Origin: Parerythrobacter lacustris
GTDB lineage: Bacteria > Pseudomonadota > Alphaproteobacteria > Sphingomonadales > Sphingomonadaceae
Length of the DNA stretch: 64,000 bases
Direction of reading: 5' to 3'
Assembly: GCF_024626475.1 (NCBI RefSeq)
Contig: NZ_JANKHH010000003.1
Coordinates: 496,001-560,000, forward strand
Positions 38,705 through 48,538 of this stretch are shown in pieces. Position 1 is the stretch's first letter; each line of letters opens with the position of its first letter. The position numbers were made by a program, and so were the translations under genes. The notes under the pieces were generated by a model that did not search any database, was not told where the DNA came from, and saw nothing but the letters and a program-made list of their open reading frames with translations.

Positions 38705-39913
38705 TTGTTACGTTCTTCGGCGACCCGCCGACAGCTCTTCTACGGAGCGGCTGCCATGACCGGCGCGTCGGCAAGCGGGCTCGGTGCAGCCCTGGAAATC
38801 CAGGTTGAGCGCAAGTGGCCGGACGCCAGCACGTCGCAGCGCAAATGGGCACGCGACAACCTCCACGGACTGATGAGCCTGTTCCTGCCGAGTTTCCTGC
38901 CCGACGGTCGGACACTGGATGAAGAGGCCATCCGGCATGATGTCCGCCACGCGCTCGCGCAGGGGTTTGCCGGTACCATGCCGATGATCAATTGGACGCT
39001 GCCGGAGGATCCTAGATGGGAGGAGCTGTACCGCATCGTCATTGACGAGGCGGCAGGCAAGTTGCCGGTGCATGGCATGGTTGCAGGGCGCGATCCGGAG
39101 ACTGACCGGGCACAGCTGGCCCGACTTGAGCGGCTTGGGGTCGACCTGGTGCTTCTGGCATCGACCTATCCCGCTGGCTTCGATGCGGCCGCGCTCTATG
39201 ACCTGATGGCCCGTCGCATCCGCGCCACTGAACTGCCCGTAATGCTCTACGCCGCAACAGGTCGGCGCAGCTTCCCGGGCCTCGGACCCGCGGGCCAACC
39301 CCTGGACGTTTATGACCGCATCGCGGATCTGCCCAACACCGTCGCAGTCAAGGTGTCGCAGCCGGTTTCGCTGACTTCGACCTTCCAGCTGGCACAGCGG
39401 CTGGGGGATCGCCTGTCGATCGGCCCGGTCAACCTCGACTTCCTGCCGCTGCTGGCGAGGGAGGTGCGGATTGCCTGGAGCGGGCAATGGAATGCGGAGG
39501 CGATCCAGACGCCGCAAGAACAGCTCGGCAACAGCATTCTCGAGGCGTCGGCACGCGGCGATTTCGCTGCGCTCGACAGGCTGGCGGTCCGGATAGAGCC
39601 GGTCCTCTCGCACTTCTTTGCCGTCCAGGCACCGGTGATCCGCATGGGTGCGCATCCCTGGCAGCACAATCGCTATTACCAATGGCTAGGGGGCGGCAAT
39701 GGCGGCCTCCTGCCAATCGATCCGCACGCGCCCGAAGGCGCGATACCGACCCTCGACGCGAAGGCGCGCAAGGCCATGCGTGCCGCCTTCGCGGCATCCG
39801 GCCTGACGCCAACCGATAGTTCCGATGACGAGTTCGTTGTCGGCCGCACTGCCTGGGCCAGAGGTGTGCGCCCGCGGGACCTGGCCGGCCACCCCTATTA
39901 TTCGCATGACTGA
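38705..39913 (+). CDS. DapA-family aldolase-like protein with Tat-like signal
   Basis: A 402-residue protein starting with TTG at 38,705 behind AAGGAG. An N-terminal twin-arginine-like signal (RRQLFYGAAAMTGASA) precedes a TIM-barrel of the dihydrodipicolinate synthase/N-acetylneuraminate lyase family (HDVRHALAQGFAGTMPM, then DRIADLPNTVAVKVSQP with a lysine in the Schiff-base position). The class I catalytic tyrosine is not in the usual YY spacing and may be absent. An export signal on such an enzyme is unusual. It lies 13 bases before the lipoprotein esterase and probably shares its pathway. Confidence 0.7.
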   Translation: MLRSSATRRQLFYGAAAMTGASASGLGAALEIQVERKWPDASTSQRKWARDNLHGLMSLFLPSFLPDGRTLDEEAIRHDVRHALAQGFAGTMPMINWTLPEDPRWEELYRIVIDEAAGKLPVHGMVAGRDPETDRAQLARLERLGVDLVLLASTYPAGFDAAALYDLMARRIRATELPVMLYAATGRRSFPGLGPAGQPLDVYDRIADLPNTVAVKVSQPVSLTSTFQLAQRLGDRLSIGPVNLDFLPLLAREVRIAWSGQWNAEAIQTPQEQLGNSILEASARGDFAALDRLAVRIEPVLSHFFAVQAPVIRMGAHPWQHNRYYQWLGGGNGGLLPIDPHAPEGAIPTLDAKARKAMRAAFAASGLTPTDSSDDEFVVGRTAWARGVRPRDLAGHPYYSHD

Positions 39914-39926
39914 AAGAGGATTTCTG

Positions 39927-41552
39927 ATGAAAAAACGCATGATGGCCGGGCTGTTTGCGGTCGCTGCCATGGCCCTGGTCGCATGTTCGACCGCGTCGCC
40001 CGGCGGTTCGCCTGACCTCGCTCTGTCGGTCGATCCTGTCTTGTCGACGAAATATGGCGCTGTACGCGGAAAGCGCGAGGGCGACAGCAAGAGCGTCGCG
40101 GTCTTCAGGGGCATCCGCTACGCCGCATCGACGCAAGGGCGCCGGTTCCAACGGGCAATCGAACCAGCGGCATGGACGGGGGTCGCCGATGGTACGCAAT
40201 TCGGCAGCGAATGCCCCCAGCGGCCATCGGAAGACATTCCGGTCTTCGCATCTTGGGTCAATTCGGTTGGCATGAGCGAGGACTGCCTGTTCCTCAATGT
40301 TTGGACGCGCGGACTAGGGGATGGGAAGAAGAGACCGATCATGGTGTGGCTGCATGGCGGTGGCTATGTGACCGGATCGGGTTCGAGCAATGGATATGAT
40401 GGCTCGCGCCTCGCTGAACGCGGCGATGTGGTTGTCGTCACGCTCAATCACCGGCTCAACGGCTTTGGCTACAGCTACCTCGCGGGCCTGACCGACGATC
40501 CCAAATATGCCGATGCCGGAAACCTGGGCAGCCTCGATATCGTGCAAGCTCTGCAATGGGTGCAGAGCCATGCCCAGGCGATCGGCGGCGATGCCGGCAA
40601 TGTTACGATCTTTGGCGAGTCCGGCGGGGCGGCCAAGGTCGCGACCCTTATGGCCATGGAAGATGCGCAGGGGCTGTTCCACCGTGCTATCGCGCAATCA
40701 GGCTCGATGTCCCTGGCGGGGTTCGATCCGCGACTGGCGACAGGCCTGGCGAAGGATTTGATGAACACTGCCAAGGTGCAGTCGGTCGATGAACTTGCCG
40801 CCATGCCGATGGAAGATCTGGTCAAGGCAATGATGGCCTCACGCAGCCGGGCCGCGTTCTTTCGGCCGGTGGTCGATGGCCGGTCACTGACGCGCCATCC
40901 CTATACCCCTGATGCCACACCGGTCTCTGCGAACATCCCCTTGCTGGTCGGGACCAACAACAACGAGATGCGTTTGCAGGGTGGCCTCGGGCAACCGGGT
41001 AACTTCTCGCTCGGCTGGGAGGAATTGCCGGCCAAGCTTGCTGAGTATGTCGACAAGGAGAACATCCAGGCCGTCATTGACGGCATGCGGGCCGCCCATC
41101 CCGGCTATGATGCCAGCGATGTCTTCTTCCAGGTTGCAACCTTCCGCAACTATCGCGGGACGGCGCTGTTGCAAGCAGAGCGAAAGGGCGCCCAGCCTGC
41201 GCCGGTCTATATGTACCGGCTGGACTGGAAGACCCCGGTAGAAGGCGGGCGGCTGCAAACGCCCCATGCGCTCGACATCGCTTTTGTCTTCGACAATGTC
41301 GCGCGCTCGATCAGCTTCACGGGACCTGAAACACCCGCGACGAAGCGAATGGCAGTCCTGATGGCCGATGCGTGGATTGCATTTGCCCGGACAGGCAATC
41401 CTAATACGCCAGCCCTGCCGCTGTGGCCGGCCTACGGCGTTGGGAACAGGGCTACCATGATCTTCGACTTGCAGCCGCAAGTGGTGGTTGATCCGGACAA
41501 GGCCGAACGCGAACTGTTGCAACGCCTCTTGCCGGAAGGCCGTTCGCAGTAG
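39927..41552 (+). CDS. Lipoprotein type-B carboxylesterase
   Basis: A 541-residue esterase starting at ATG 39,927 (AGAGGA upstream). The signal ends in a lipobox (AMALVAC|S), so the protein is probably anchored to a membrane facing the periplasm or outside. The catalytic serine is in FGESGGAAK (about 231), the acidic residue likely in GTNNNEMRL and the histidine in TPHALDIAFVFDN. HGGGYVTGSG forms the oxyanion hole. It follows the DapA-like gene and forms an operon with it. Confidence 0.85.
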   Translation: MKKRMMAGLFAVAAMALVACSTASPGGSPDLALSVDPVLSTKYGAVRGKREGDSKSVAVFRGIRYAASTQGRRFQRAIEPAAWTGVADGTQFGSECPQRPSEDIPVFASWVNSVGMSEDCLFLNVWTRGLGDGKKRPIMVWLHGGGYVTGSGSSNGYDGSRLAERGDVVVVTLNHRLNGFGYSYLAGLTDDPKYADAGNLGSLDIVQALQWVQSHAQAIGGDAGNVTIFGESGGAAKVATLMAMEDAQGLFHRAIAQSGSMSLAGFDPRLATGLAKDLMNTAKVQSVDELAAMPMEDLVKAMMASRSRAAFFRPVVDGRSLTRHPYTPDATPVSANIPLLVGTNNNEMRLQGGLGQPGNFSLGWEELPAKLAEYVDKENIQAVIDGMRAAHPGYDASDVFFQVATFRNYRGTALLQAERKGAQPAPVYMYRLDWKTPVEGGRLQTPHALDIAFVFDNVARSISFTGPETPATKRMAVLMADAWIAFARTGNPNTPALPLWPAYGVGNRATMIFDLQPQVVVDPDKAERELLQRLLPEGRSQ

Positions 41553-41621
41553 TCAGATCGCGTTGCATGTCTGGCGCTTTGCCAGTCAGTCATGGGCCGG
41601 CATGAGCCGACTCATGACGCG

Positions 41622-42008
41622 CTAGGCCATCTGCATCATCTCGATTTCGTGGCCCTCCGGCGTTTTCACGAAGGCTATTCGGGCCGGGCCGAACTGGATC
41701 GTTTCGCCCCGCCGGGTCGCGCCGGCTTTCACGGCGCGCGCAATATCGCGGTCGACGTCACGCGTAATCATGCCGAGTGGGCCCCAGCCATTTCCCATTT
41801 CGATGGGGCGGCCATCCTTCCAGTGGAACAGCACGACGGTCGCGGAACCCTGCTTGCCCGCCAGCATGTGCTCGCGGAATTCGGGCGTATCGACAGTATC
41901 GGCGTGGGTCATGCCAAAGCCGTCGACAAAGAACTGCGTCATGCGGTCGATATCGGTGACGGTCAGCTTGACGAAGGTGAAGAGGGCCGGGCTGGCTTGG
42001 TCGGTCAT
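41622..42008 (-). CDS. VOC (glyoxalase/dioxygenase superfamily) protein
   Basis: A 128-residue single VOC domain, start at ATG 42,008. The beta-alpha-beta pattern (FTFVKLTVTDIDRMTQFFVDGFGMTHAD, then ATVVLFHWKDG and FVKTPEGHEIEMMQM) has possible metal ligands (the final E in EIEMMQ and a histidine in HEIEM). Members include lyases, isomerases and dioxygenases. It overlaps the end of the upstream SDR gene and likely acts in the same pathway. Confidence 0.75.
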   Translation of the reverse strand: MTDQASPALFTFVKLTVTDIDRMTQFFVDGFGMTHADTVDTPEFREHMLAGKQGSATVVLFHWKDGRPIEMGNGWGPLGMITRDVDRDIARAVKAGATRRGETIQFGPARIAFVKTPEGHEIEMMQMA

Positions 42009-42016
42009 TTTCTGCC

Positions 42017-42829
42017 TCATGAACTGGGTCGGTTGGGATCGCCGGGCGGGCGCGATGTCGGATGCGAGCTCGACAGGCCACCATCGACCGCCAGCGCCTG
42101 GCCGTTGACGTAGCTCGCTTCGTTGCTGGCGAGGAAGAGCGCTACCGCCGCGATTTCCTCCGGCTTTCCGCCGCGCAGCATGGGGTTGAGCTGGCCGATC
42201 TTGTGCTCTTTGCCGGCCGCTCTTGCGCCATCATACATCGGCTTGGTCATGCCGGTTTCAGTGAGGCCCGGCAGCACGGCATTGACCCTGACCCCGGTCC
42301 CTGCAAGCTGTTGCGCTGCGGTCTGGACAAGATTGATGACGCCGGCCTTGCTGGCCGAATACTGCGCCGGTCCTGCCCCTGAGCGAAGCCCGGCGACCGA
42401 GGCCGTGCAAACGATCGCCCCGCCTCCGCTTGCTTCTATCAGCGGCGCGGCATGTTTCACGGCCAGGAAGGGGCCGATCAGGTTGATGCGCAGCACTTCC
42501 GCCCAATGTTCCGGCGTCGCGTCGAAGAAGCCACCACGGACGCCGCCGGTGATGCCGGCATTGGCGAACATGACATGCAGCGCACCGAAGGTGGACTTGG
42601 CCCTTGCCACCAGCGCTTTGATATCGGCTTCATCCCCGGCGTCACCCGTCATTGCCACAGCATGCCCGCCTGAGGCGTTGATTTGTCCGGCGACTTCGTG
42701 AACGGCATCTGCGCGGTCAAATGCCAATAGATTGGCCCCTTCGCGTGCGAACAACAACGCGCTCGCCCTGCCAATGCCAGAGGCTGCACCGGTGATGATG
42801 GCGGTCTTGCTGCTCAGGCGCCCGCTCAT
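42017..42829 (-). CDS. Short-chain dehydrogenase/reductase
   Basis: A 270-residue SDR. The cofactor motif TGAASGIG is near 14-21, followed by ANAG (about 90) and the catalytic Y-x-x-x-K in QYSASKAG with the serine in CTAS upstream. A cytoplasmic oxidoreductase acting on alcohol or keto groups. It overlaps the next SDR gene by 4 bases, so both are co-translated. Confidence 0.85.
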   Translation of the reverse strand: MSGRLSSKTAIITGAASGIGRASALLFAREGANLLAFDRADAVHEVAGQINASGGHAVAMTGDAGDEADIKALVARAKSTFGALHVMFANAGITGGVRGGFFDATPEHWAEVLRINLIGPFLAVKHAAPLIEASGGGAIVCTASVAGLRSGAGPAQYSASKAGVINLVQTAAQQLAGTGVRVNAVLPGLTETGMTKPMYDGARAAGKEHKIGQLNPMLRGGKPEEIAAVALFLASNEASYVNGQALAVDGGLSSSHPTSRPPGDPNRPSS

Positions 42830-43590
42830 ATCGTCGCTCCACCGTCCACGACCAGCATCTGCCCGGTTGTCCAGCGAGAGGCAGGGGAGGCGAGATAGAC
42901 CGCGGCCCCGGCAATATCCCGCGGCTCACCGATCCTGCGCATCGGGAGCCGTGCTTCGGTTGCCTCGAGCGCCTCGGGGTTTTCCCAAAGGGCCCTGGCA
43001 AAGTCCGTCTTCACCAGCCCGGGCGCGATGGCGTTGACGCGGACACCGTGCTGGCCGTTCTCGACTGCATAGTTGCGCACCAGCTGGAAGTCTGCCGCCT
43101 TGGAGACGTTGTAGGCGCCGATGGTTGGCGAACCGCGCAAACCCCCGATGGAACTGACGATCACAATGGCTCCATCACCCTTCGCTCGCATGTCGGGCAG
43201 GGCGTGCTGGATCAGCCAATGGTTGGACAGGACATTGTTGTCCAACACCTTGCGGAACTGATCGTCCTCGATGCCGTCCATCGAACCGTAGTAGGGGTTG
43301 CTCGCAGCGTTGCAGATCAGGATGTCGACTGGACTAAACTCGGCCCTGGTGCGCGCAAACAGATATGCCAGTTGCGCCTTGTCGGAAATGTTGGCGGCTA
43401 AAGCGATCGCTCGACCCTCGCCGTGCGCGGCATTGATGCCGGCGGCAACTTTGTCGCAAACTTCTTGCTTGCGGCTGGAGATTACCACGCGTGCGCCATG
43501 CGCTGCCAGCTCCTCGGCGATGGCCTTCCCGATCCCCTTGCTGGATCCCGTAATGATGGCGACCTTTCCGGTCAGATCGAATAGCGACAT
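42826..43590 (-). CDS. Short-chain dehydrogenase/reductase
   Basis: A 254-residue SDR; ATG 43,590 follows GGAGGAGAG. Motifs: TGSSKGIG (14-21), CNAASN (about 92), serine in VSSIGG and Y-x-x-x-K in YNVSKAA. Related to 3-oxoacyl-ACP/2-keto reductase SDRs. The frame continues upstream but the Shine-Dalgarno fixes the start. Part of a run of five leftward genes from the thioesterase to the VOC protein. Confidence 0.85.
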   Translation of the reverse strand: MSLFDLTGKVAIITGSSKGIGKAIAEELAAHGARVVISSRKQEVCDKVAAGINAAHGEGRAIALAANISDKAQLAYLFARTRAEFSPVDILICNAASNPYYGSMDGIEDDQFRKVLDNNVLSNHWLIQHALPDMRAKGDGAIVIVSSIGGLRGSPTIGAYNVSKAADFQLVRNYAVENGQHGVRVNAIAPGLVKTDFARALWENPEALEATEARLPMRRIGEPRDIAGAAVYLASPASRWTTGQMLVVDGGATI

Positions 43591-43609
43591 CGGTCTCTCC
43601 TCCAATTCC

Positions 43610-44650
43610 TCACACCTTGGCCCGTTCGGCAAAGGCACAGGCCTCTTTGGCCAGCGGCACGATGCGGCTACCGGTGGCCACCGCATTCGCGTTCGATGCA
43701 TTGCCATCGAGCGCGCGCTTGCGGATACCCTGGATGATCCCGACGAGCCGGAACAGGTTGTAGGCAAAATACCAGTTGAGATCGGGGATCGACGTTCGAC
43801 CGGTCAGGCTGCAGTACTGTGCCGTCACTTCCTCCAGCGTCGGTATGCCGAGCCTCCGCAGATCAAGTCCGCCAAGTTGCGCGCCGCGTTCGCCATGCGG
43901 CATGGCCCAGTTCATGGCGAGGTAGGCGAAGTCTGCCAGCGGGTCGCCGAGCGTGGACAATTCCCAGTCGATTATCGCGCGGATGGCAGGACGATCCGGT
44001 GCATGGATCATGTTGTCGATGCGGAAGTCACCATGGATGATCGAAACGCGTTCCTGCGCGGGCACCGTTGCGGGGAGCCATTCGATCAGTCTTTCAACCT
44101 CGGGGATCTCTTCGGTCTGCGATGCGCGGTATTGCTTCGTCCAACGACCGACCTGGCGCGCGAAATAGTTTCCCGGCGCTCCATAGTCGCCGAGGCCGAC
44201 GTCATGCGGATCGACAGCATGGAGGCTGGCGAGCGTTTCGATCATGCCGCGATATATGGCGCGGCGCTCAGTACCGTCGCAGTCTGGCAAGGCTCCGTTC
44301 CAGAAGGTCCGACCCTCGACCATCTCCATAAGGTAGAAGGGCGCGCCGATCACATCGCTGTGCTCGCACAGCGCAATCGGTTTCGCGACCGGGACCGGCG
44401 TCGGGTGGAGCGCACCGATCAGGCGATACTCGCGTTCGATCGCATGGGCCGAAGGCAACAGGTTGCCGAAGGGCTTGCGTCGCAACACCATCGGCCCGTC
44501 GTCAGTGTCGACGCGATACGTCGGGTTCGACTGCCCACCGGTAAATTTCCCGATCGCGGTTACCTCGAACGAACGACCAAGCGTCTCGCCCAGCCACGCC
44601 TGCAGGGCGAGGCCATCGAGATCGGCGAATGGGCCGCTACTCTGGATCAC
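43610..44650 (-). CDS. APH-family phosphotransferase
   Basis: A 346-residue protein with the kinase-like fold of aminoglycoside/choline phosphotransferases. An N-terminal lobe with GGQSNPTYRV and VLRRKP is followed by the catalytic HGDFRIDNMI (about 210) and metal-binding IDWELSTLGDPLADFAY. Related members accompany acyl-CoA dehydrogenases and may phosphorylate hydroxyacyl-CoA substrates (ACAD10/11 type). It shares 4 bases with the thioesterase gene, supporting a role in CoA-ester metabolism. Confidence 0.8.
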   Translation of the reverse strand: MIQSSGPFADLDGLALQAWLGETLGRSFEVTAIGKFTGGQSNPTYRVDTDDGPMVLRRKPFGNLLPSAHAIEREYRLIGALHPTPVPVAKPIALCEHSDVIGAPFYLMEMVEGRTFWNGALPDCDGTERRAIYRGMIETLASLHAVDPHDVGLGDYGAPGNYFARQVGRWTKQYRASQTEEIPEVERLIEWLPATVPAQERVSIIHGDFRIDNMIHAPDRPAIRAIIDWELSTLGDPLADFAYLAMNWAMPHGERGAQLGGLDLRRLGIPTLEEVTAQYCSLTGRTSIPDLNWYFAYNLFRLVGIIQGIRKRALDGNASNANAVATGSRIVPLAKEACAFAERAKV

Positions 44651-45534
44651 GCTGGCGGAACCTGCGCCACGACACGATCAAGCGCGTCACCCCGAGGACG
44701 CATCAGGCTTTCTTGAGTGACCGTCGCGATAAGTTTCCCCTGTTGGTCAAAAAAGTGACCCTGGTTGAGGCCACGGGCGTGCCCGGCCCACGGGCTGCCG
44801 GTGGCAAACAGGTGCCACTGGTCGAAATCAGGGTTCTCGTGGAACCAGATTGCGTGATCGAGGCTGGCGGCTTGAACGCTGCTGCTGCCCGGCCTGATCC
44901 CATGCGGAAGCATCGCGTTGCGCAGGAACATCATGTCAGATGCATAGGCGAGCAGGGCGCGTTGCAAGACCGGTCCTGCCCCAGTTCGATCCCGCATTCG
45001 CATCCAGCTGCCGATCTGCGGTTCGCGCGGCCTGGTGCCGAACAGTGACCCCGGATCGAGCGGGACGATTTCGATCGGGCGGTGCCGGAGCCGGTCGAGG
45101 ATTGGCGACCTTCCCGCTTCGACATTGTGCTCCACCCAGCTATCGAGCGACGCTCGCGCAGTGTCTATATCGAGGTCGAAGGGTGGGGCCACGGCATGGG
45201 CGAACCCTGGCTCGGCTGCGTGGAACGATGTGGTCATGCTGAAGATCATCGTTTCATCTTGCCGGGCATCGACTCTTCGCGTGGCGAAGCTGCGACCTTC
45301 CGCCAGTGTGGTGACGACATACTCGATCGGGACAGAGGCTGCCCCGGCACGCAGGAAATGGGCGTGCAGCGAATGGGCGAGGCGGTCCTCGCATTCTTCG
45401 CCAGCGGCAGCCATCAATGCCTGGCCTATGGCCTGTCCTCCGAACAGGCGCGGCCCTATCGCCGGACCGGGCTGGCCGACCCATTCTCCGGTCGCACGAC
45501 GCTCCGGTGACAACAATTCTGCAAGTTCTACTAT
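44647..45534 (-). CDS. tesB: TesB-like acyl-CoA thioesterase, probable ATA start
   Basis: About 295 residues, a double-hotdog thioesterase II: GPRLFGGQAIGQALMAAAG and HSLHAHFLRAGAASVPIEYVVTTLAEGRSFATRRV in the first domain; SLDHAIWFHENPDFDQWHLFATGSPWAGHARGLNQGHFFDQQGKLIATVTQESLMR in the second, with the conserved D/Q residues. No ATG, GTG or TTG precedes the conserved N-terminus in frame. AGGAGG at 45,548-45,543 points to ATA at 45,534 (8 bases) as start. It hydrolyses acyl-CoA to free acid. The first gene of the leftward run. Confidence 0.75.
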   Translation of the reverse strand: MVELAELLSPERRATGEWVGQPGPAIGPRLFGGQAIGQALMAAAGEECEDRLAHSLHAHFLRAGAASVPIEYVVTTLAEGRSFATRRVDARQDETMIFSMTTSFHAAEPGFAHAVAPPFDLDIDTARASLDSWVEHNVEAGRSPILDRLRHRPIEIVPLDPGSLFGTRPREPQIGSWMRMRDRTGAGPVLQRALLAYASDMMFLRNAMLPHGIRPGSSSVQAASLDHAIWFHENPDFDQWHLFATGSPWAGHARGLNQGHFFDQQGKLIATVTQESLMRPRGDALDRVVAQVPPA

Positions 45535-45642
45535 GGTAGATTCCTCCTCACATGCATCACATACCCAAAATTCAGGCGATGGGAATAGCGTGTTTGAGAG
45601 CGGACCCCGTTGCGCTGATTGACAGTCTAACAAATAGAGATA

Positions 45643-46854
45643 ATGAAGGATGTCGAGTTCATGGGAGATTCGAAAATGACCTACACCCGCGGCCGCGTCG
45701 TCAATGATGCCGATGCACACACGATGGAAACCCAGAACTGGCTCGCGCCTTATCTGGAAGGGGAATACAAGGAGATGTATTCGGAGGTGTATTCCAAGCG
45801 AGAGGGCGGCGAACGGATCACCAAAATGATCGACATGGCCAAGGCGCGGAAGAGCGATCCCGAGGCGAGGGCCAAGGCGCTCGAAAATCCTATCGAAGGG
45901 GCGAAGGGCTGGCTCGGTTACGGCGGGTTCGACAAGGAAGAACGGATCGAAGCGCTCGACTGGCTTGGCTTCCAGAGCCAGCTGGTTTTCCCGACCTTCG
46001 GTCTGGGTGCCATCACCCGGGCTGCGACCGACGACCAGCGTTATGCCGCCGCGCGCGCACTCAATCGCGCGCAGCAGGATTTCTGCGATGCGGATCCGCG
46101 TCTCGAATGTGTTGCCTTTGCTCCGCTCGACGATCCGCAGCGGGCGCTGGAAGAAGCGCGGTTCGCGATCGAACGGGGCGCTGCGGCTGTGATGTTTTCT
46201 GCTGGGCCTGCTGGCAACAAGAGTCCGGGCCATCCGGACTTCGATCCGTTCTGGCAATTGCTGCAGGACCGCCAGATCCCCTTCATGCTGCACATCGGCC
46301 CGGGCACGAAGACCCAGCCGGGCAAGTTCAAGAACAACGGTCGCGAACGGGCCCCTGATCTGCATGGCGGGGGCGAGAACCTGCGATTCCCCGACTTCCT
46401 GTGTCTCTGGTATGCGCCGCAGGAATTTCTGACAGCCATGATTTATGACGGTGTCTTCCAGAGCTTCCCCGGCCTGCGCGGTGGGGTGATCGAAAGCGGT
46501 GCCGGATGGGTGCCCGAATTCTTGCGCATGCTCGACCACGGCTGGCATTCGTTCAACCGGACCGACCCCTATCTGCAAGCGCTTGACCTGATGCCGTCGG
46601 AATACATCAAGCGGGCGGTGCGTTTCACGCCGTTCCCGAACGAAGATGTCGGTCGAATGATCAGGGATAGCTCGCCGGAGCTCTACATGTTCTCCAGCGA
46701 TTATCCGCATCCCGAAGGCACCAAGGACCCTCTCGGCAAGTTCGAGGCTTCGCTCGCAGGGTTCGACGACGAGGTGCAGGATATGTTCTTCCGCACCAAC
46801 TACGATCACATGATGTTTCGCGAACATGCGGCAGTGGCGGTCGCTGCCGAATAG
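45643..46854 (+). CDS. Amidohydrolase_2 (ACMSD-like) family protein
   Basis: A 403-residue TIM-barrel metal-dependent hydrolase. The N-terminal D-A-D-A-H (VVNDADAHTMET) gives two metal ligands; further elements are LHIGPG (histidine), the central RGGVIESGAGWVPEFL and the late FSSDYPHPEG with the catalytic aspartate. Related enzymes decarboxylate or hydrolyse. The ATGs at 45,643, 45,661 and 45,676 are all possible; GGGAG before 45,676 is the best ribosome site. It is divergent from the thioesterase gene. Confidence 0.8.
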   Translation: MKDVEFMGDSKMTYTRGRVVNDADAHTMETQNWLAPYLEGEYKEMYSEVYSKREGGERITKMIDMAKARKSDPEARAKALENPIEGAKGWLGYGGFDKEERIEALDWLGFQSQLVFPTFGLGAITRAATDDQRYAAARALNRAQQDFCDADPRLECVAFAPLDDPQRALEEARFAIERGAAAVMFSAGPAGNKSPGHPDFDPFWQLLQDRQIPFMLHIGPGTKTQPGKFKNNGRERAPDLHGGGENLRFPDFLCLWYAPQEFLTAMIYDGVFQSFPGLRGGVIESGAGWVPEFLRMLDHGWHSFNRTDPYLQALDLMPSEYIKRAVRFTPFPNEDVGRMIRDSSPELYMFSSDYPHPEGTKDPLGKFEASLAGFDDEVQDMFFRTNYDHMMFREHAAVAVAAE

Positions 46855-46889
46855 TGACCAGCAATGGGGCGGCTGCGGCCGCCCCTGCT

Positions 46890-48428
46890 TCATCCATCCC
46901 CAAACCTCATCAGGTCCACCAGCGGATCGATATTGGCTGCGGCGTCGAGACTGTCGCAAAGAGCGATGAGCCTGCTAGCTTTTTCCGCGCCGAGAACAGG
47001 TACCACCAGCTCTCGCGCTTTCTCCTCGACCTCTGACTTGCTCAGTGGGTGGGTCGGAAAACCGGGCACATAGGGGACGTAGCGTTCCTTGCTTGTGCCG
47101 TTCTTCAACACGATGGTGACGCGAGCACTTTCGGTGCGGTCCTCGCCTTCACCCATTTCCTGCGCTGCATCGCGGACCACCGTGACCCGGCGCGCAAACG
47201 CTGCAGCATTTGTGTCGTTCGCCTGGCGGTCGAGTGACTGCGCGTCGACAAAATCGAGCCTGCCGTCGAGCATGATGATCGCAGCAAGGTACGGGATGTT
47301 CAGCGCCGGCATGTTTGCCCGCTCGAAAGTCGCCGCTTCGCCCGGCATGGCGACGAGAATGCTTTCGACTTGGTCGGGCCGTACGGTTTGGCGCAGGTCA
47401 AGCAGCGCCCGCACTGCCGGCTGGGTTGGTCCCCCGACTGGATAGCGCTTCATCGCAGCCAGCGAGAGCTCCCATCGTTCGTTCAAGCCTTCGACAAGCG
47501 AAGCGTGGTTCTTGCCTTCACCTTGGAACGCCCGCCAACGGAACCAGCCGTTCTCATTGTCGAAGCTGTCGGGGACGCCGGTGAAGCCGAGCCGGGCCAT
47601 ATGCGCTGCCTGCATGCCATTGCGGGCCCCCATGCCGGCAAACACGAAAGCCTTCTCGATATGCCGGACATCGAGCAGCCACTGCCACGAACCCGATGCC
47701 ATCTGCGCACAATAGGCTAGCATGTGATTGACCTGGTTGCTCTCCAGACCAAGCAGCGGCGCGACCGCGGCGGCGGTTCCGAAGGTCGGAGCAACACCGT
47801 GATTGGCCAGCCCGGCCATGTAGAGATTGCGCGTTCCGATTGCCTTGGGAAGGCGGCCGGCGATTTCGTATCCAACGATGATCGCGCCGATCAGATCAGA
47901 GCCGCTACGACGCTGGCTGCGCGCTGTTTCCATAGCTGCGCTAACGATCGCAGGACCAGGCTGGACGTAGGCCGAAGGAATAAAGTCGTTAATCTCAGCC
48001 GCATGCGCTGTCATCGCCGAGGCAAAGACCGCATCGATGGCGGTGGCCGTTTGCTGTGATGCGAGGATCGGGCTTTCCCCGGCGCCGCCCATGGCCACAG
48101 CATACTGCCTGCCCAGCCTCGCAGCTTCGAGTGATTGGCAGGCGATAATGGATGCCAAGGTATCGAGAATATGCAAGCGCGCCCGTTCACGAATATCGCC
48201 GGGCACCCGATGGGAGGTGGCCGACGCGATGTATTTGGTCAGCGCCGGCATGACCGGATGCCATTCGGCGCCGGGCTCTGCGGCACTCTCGCCATTGGCA
48301 TTGCCATTGCCAGTGTCGCGTTGAGCGATCGCGGTCGAGCCCGTCGCAATGGCAGCGCCTGCAACCAGCGTTGCCGACCCGGACAACATCGCCCGTCGTG
48401 AGAATCCATCGACATCCGGCAAGTCCAC
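46890..48428 (-). CDS. MmgE/PrpD family protein with Tat signal
   Basis: A 512-residue protein starting with GTG at 48,428. Residues 1-35 carry a twin-arginine signal (FSRRAMLSGSATLVAGAAIA). The body matches MmgE/PrpD, known from 2-methylcitrate dehydratase and isomerase-like enzymes (RERARLHILDTLASIIACQ, AAEINDFIPSAYVQPGPAIVSAAMETA, FEGEGKNHASLVEGL). An exported member is unusual, so the activity is probably on an extracytoplasmic substrate. It is divergent from a TetR regulator, which may control it. Confidence 0.8.
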   Translation of the reverse strand: MDLPDVDGFSRRAMLSGSATLVAGAAIATGSTAIAQRDTGNGNANGESAAEPGAEWHPVMPALTKYIASATSHRVPGDIRERARLHILDTLASIIACQSLEAARLGRQYAVAMGGAGESPILASQQTATAIDAVFASAMTAHAAEINDFIPSAYVQPGPAIVSAAMETARSQRRSGSDLIGAIIVGYEIAGRLPKAIGTRNLYMAGLANHGVAPTFGTAAAVAPLLGLESNQVNHMLAYCAQMASGSWQWLLDVRHIEKAFVFAGMGARNGMQAAHMARLGFTGVPDSFDNENGWFRWRAFQGEGKNHASLVEGLNERWELSLAAMKRYPVGGPTQPAVRALLDLRQTVRPDQVESILVAMPGEAATFERANMPALNIPYLAAIIMLDGRLDFVDAQSLDRQANDTNAAAFARRVTVVRDAAQEMGEGEDRTESARVTIVLKNGTSKERYVPYVPGFPTHPLSKSEVEEKARELVVPVLGAEKASRLIALCDSLDAAANIDPLVDLMRFGDG

Positions 48429-48538
48429 TCTCCCTCAGACATTGCCACAAGGGTGCAGAACCTTGTTCTGACGGTCAAACAAATAGTGAGATAAAGCGAG
48501 ATAGAATCTTCTCATCGCTTGTCTTTCGGGCGGGGCGG

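Noticed and set aside
44647-46959. A 770-residue leftward frame covering the thioesterase
   Set aside because: Its first 470 codons are antisense to the amidohydrolase gene (45,643-46,854) and look non-biological. Only the C-terminal TesB part is real.
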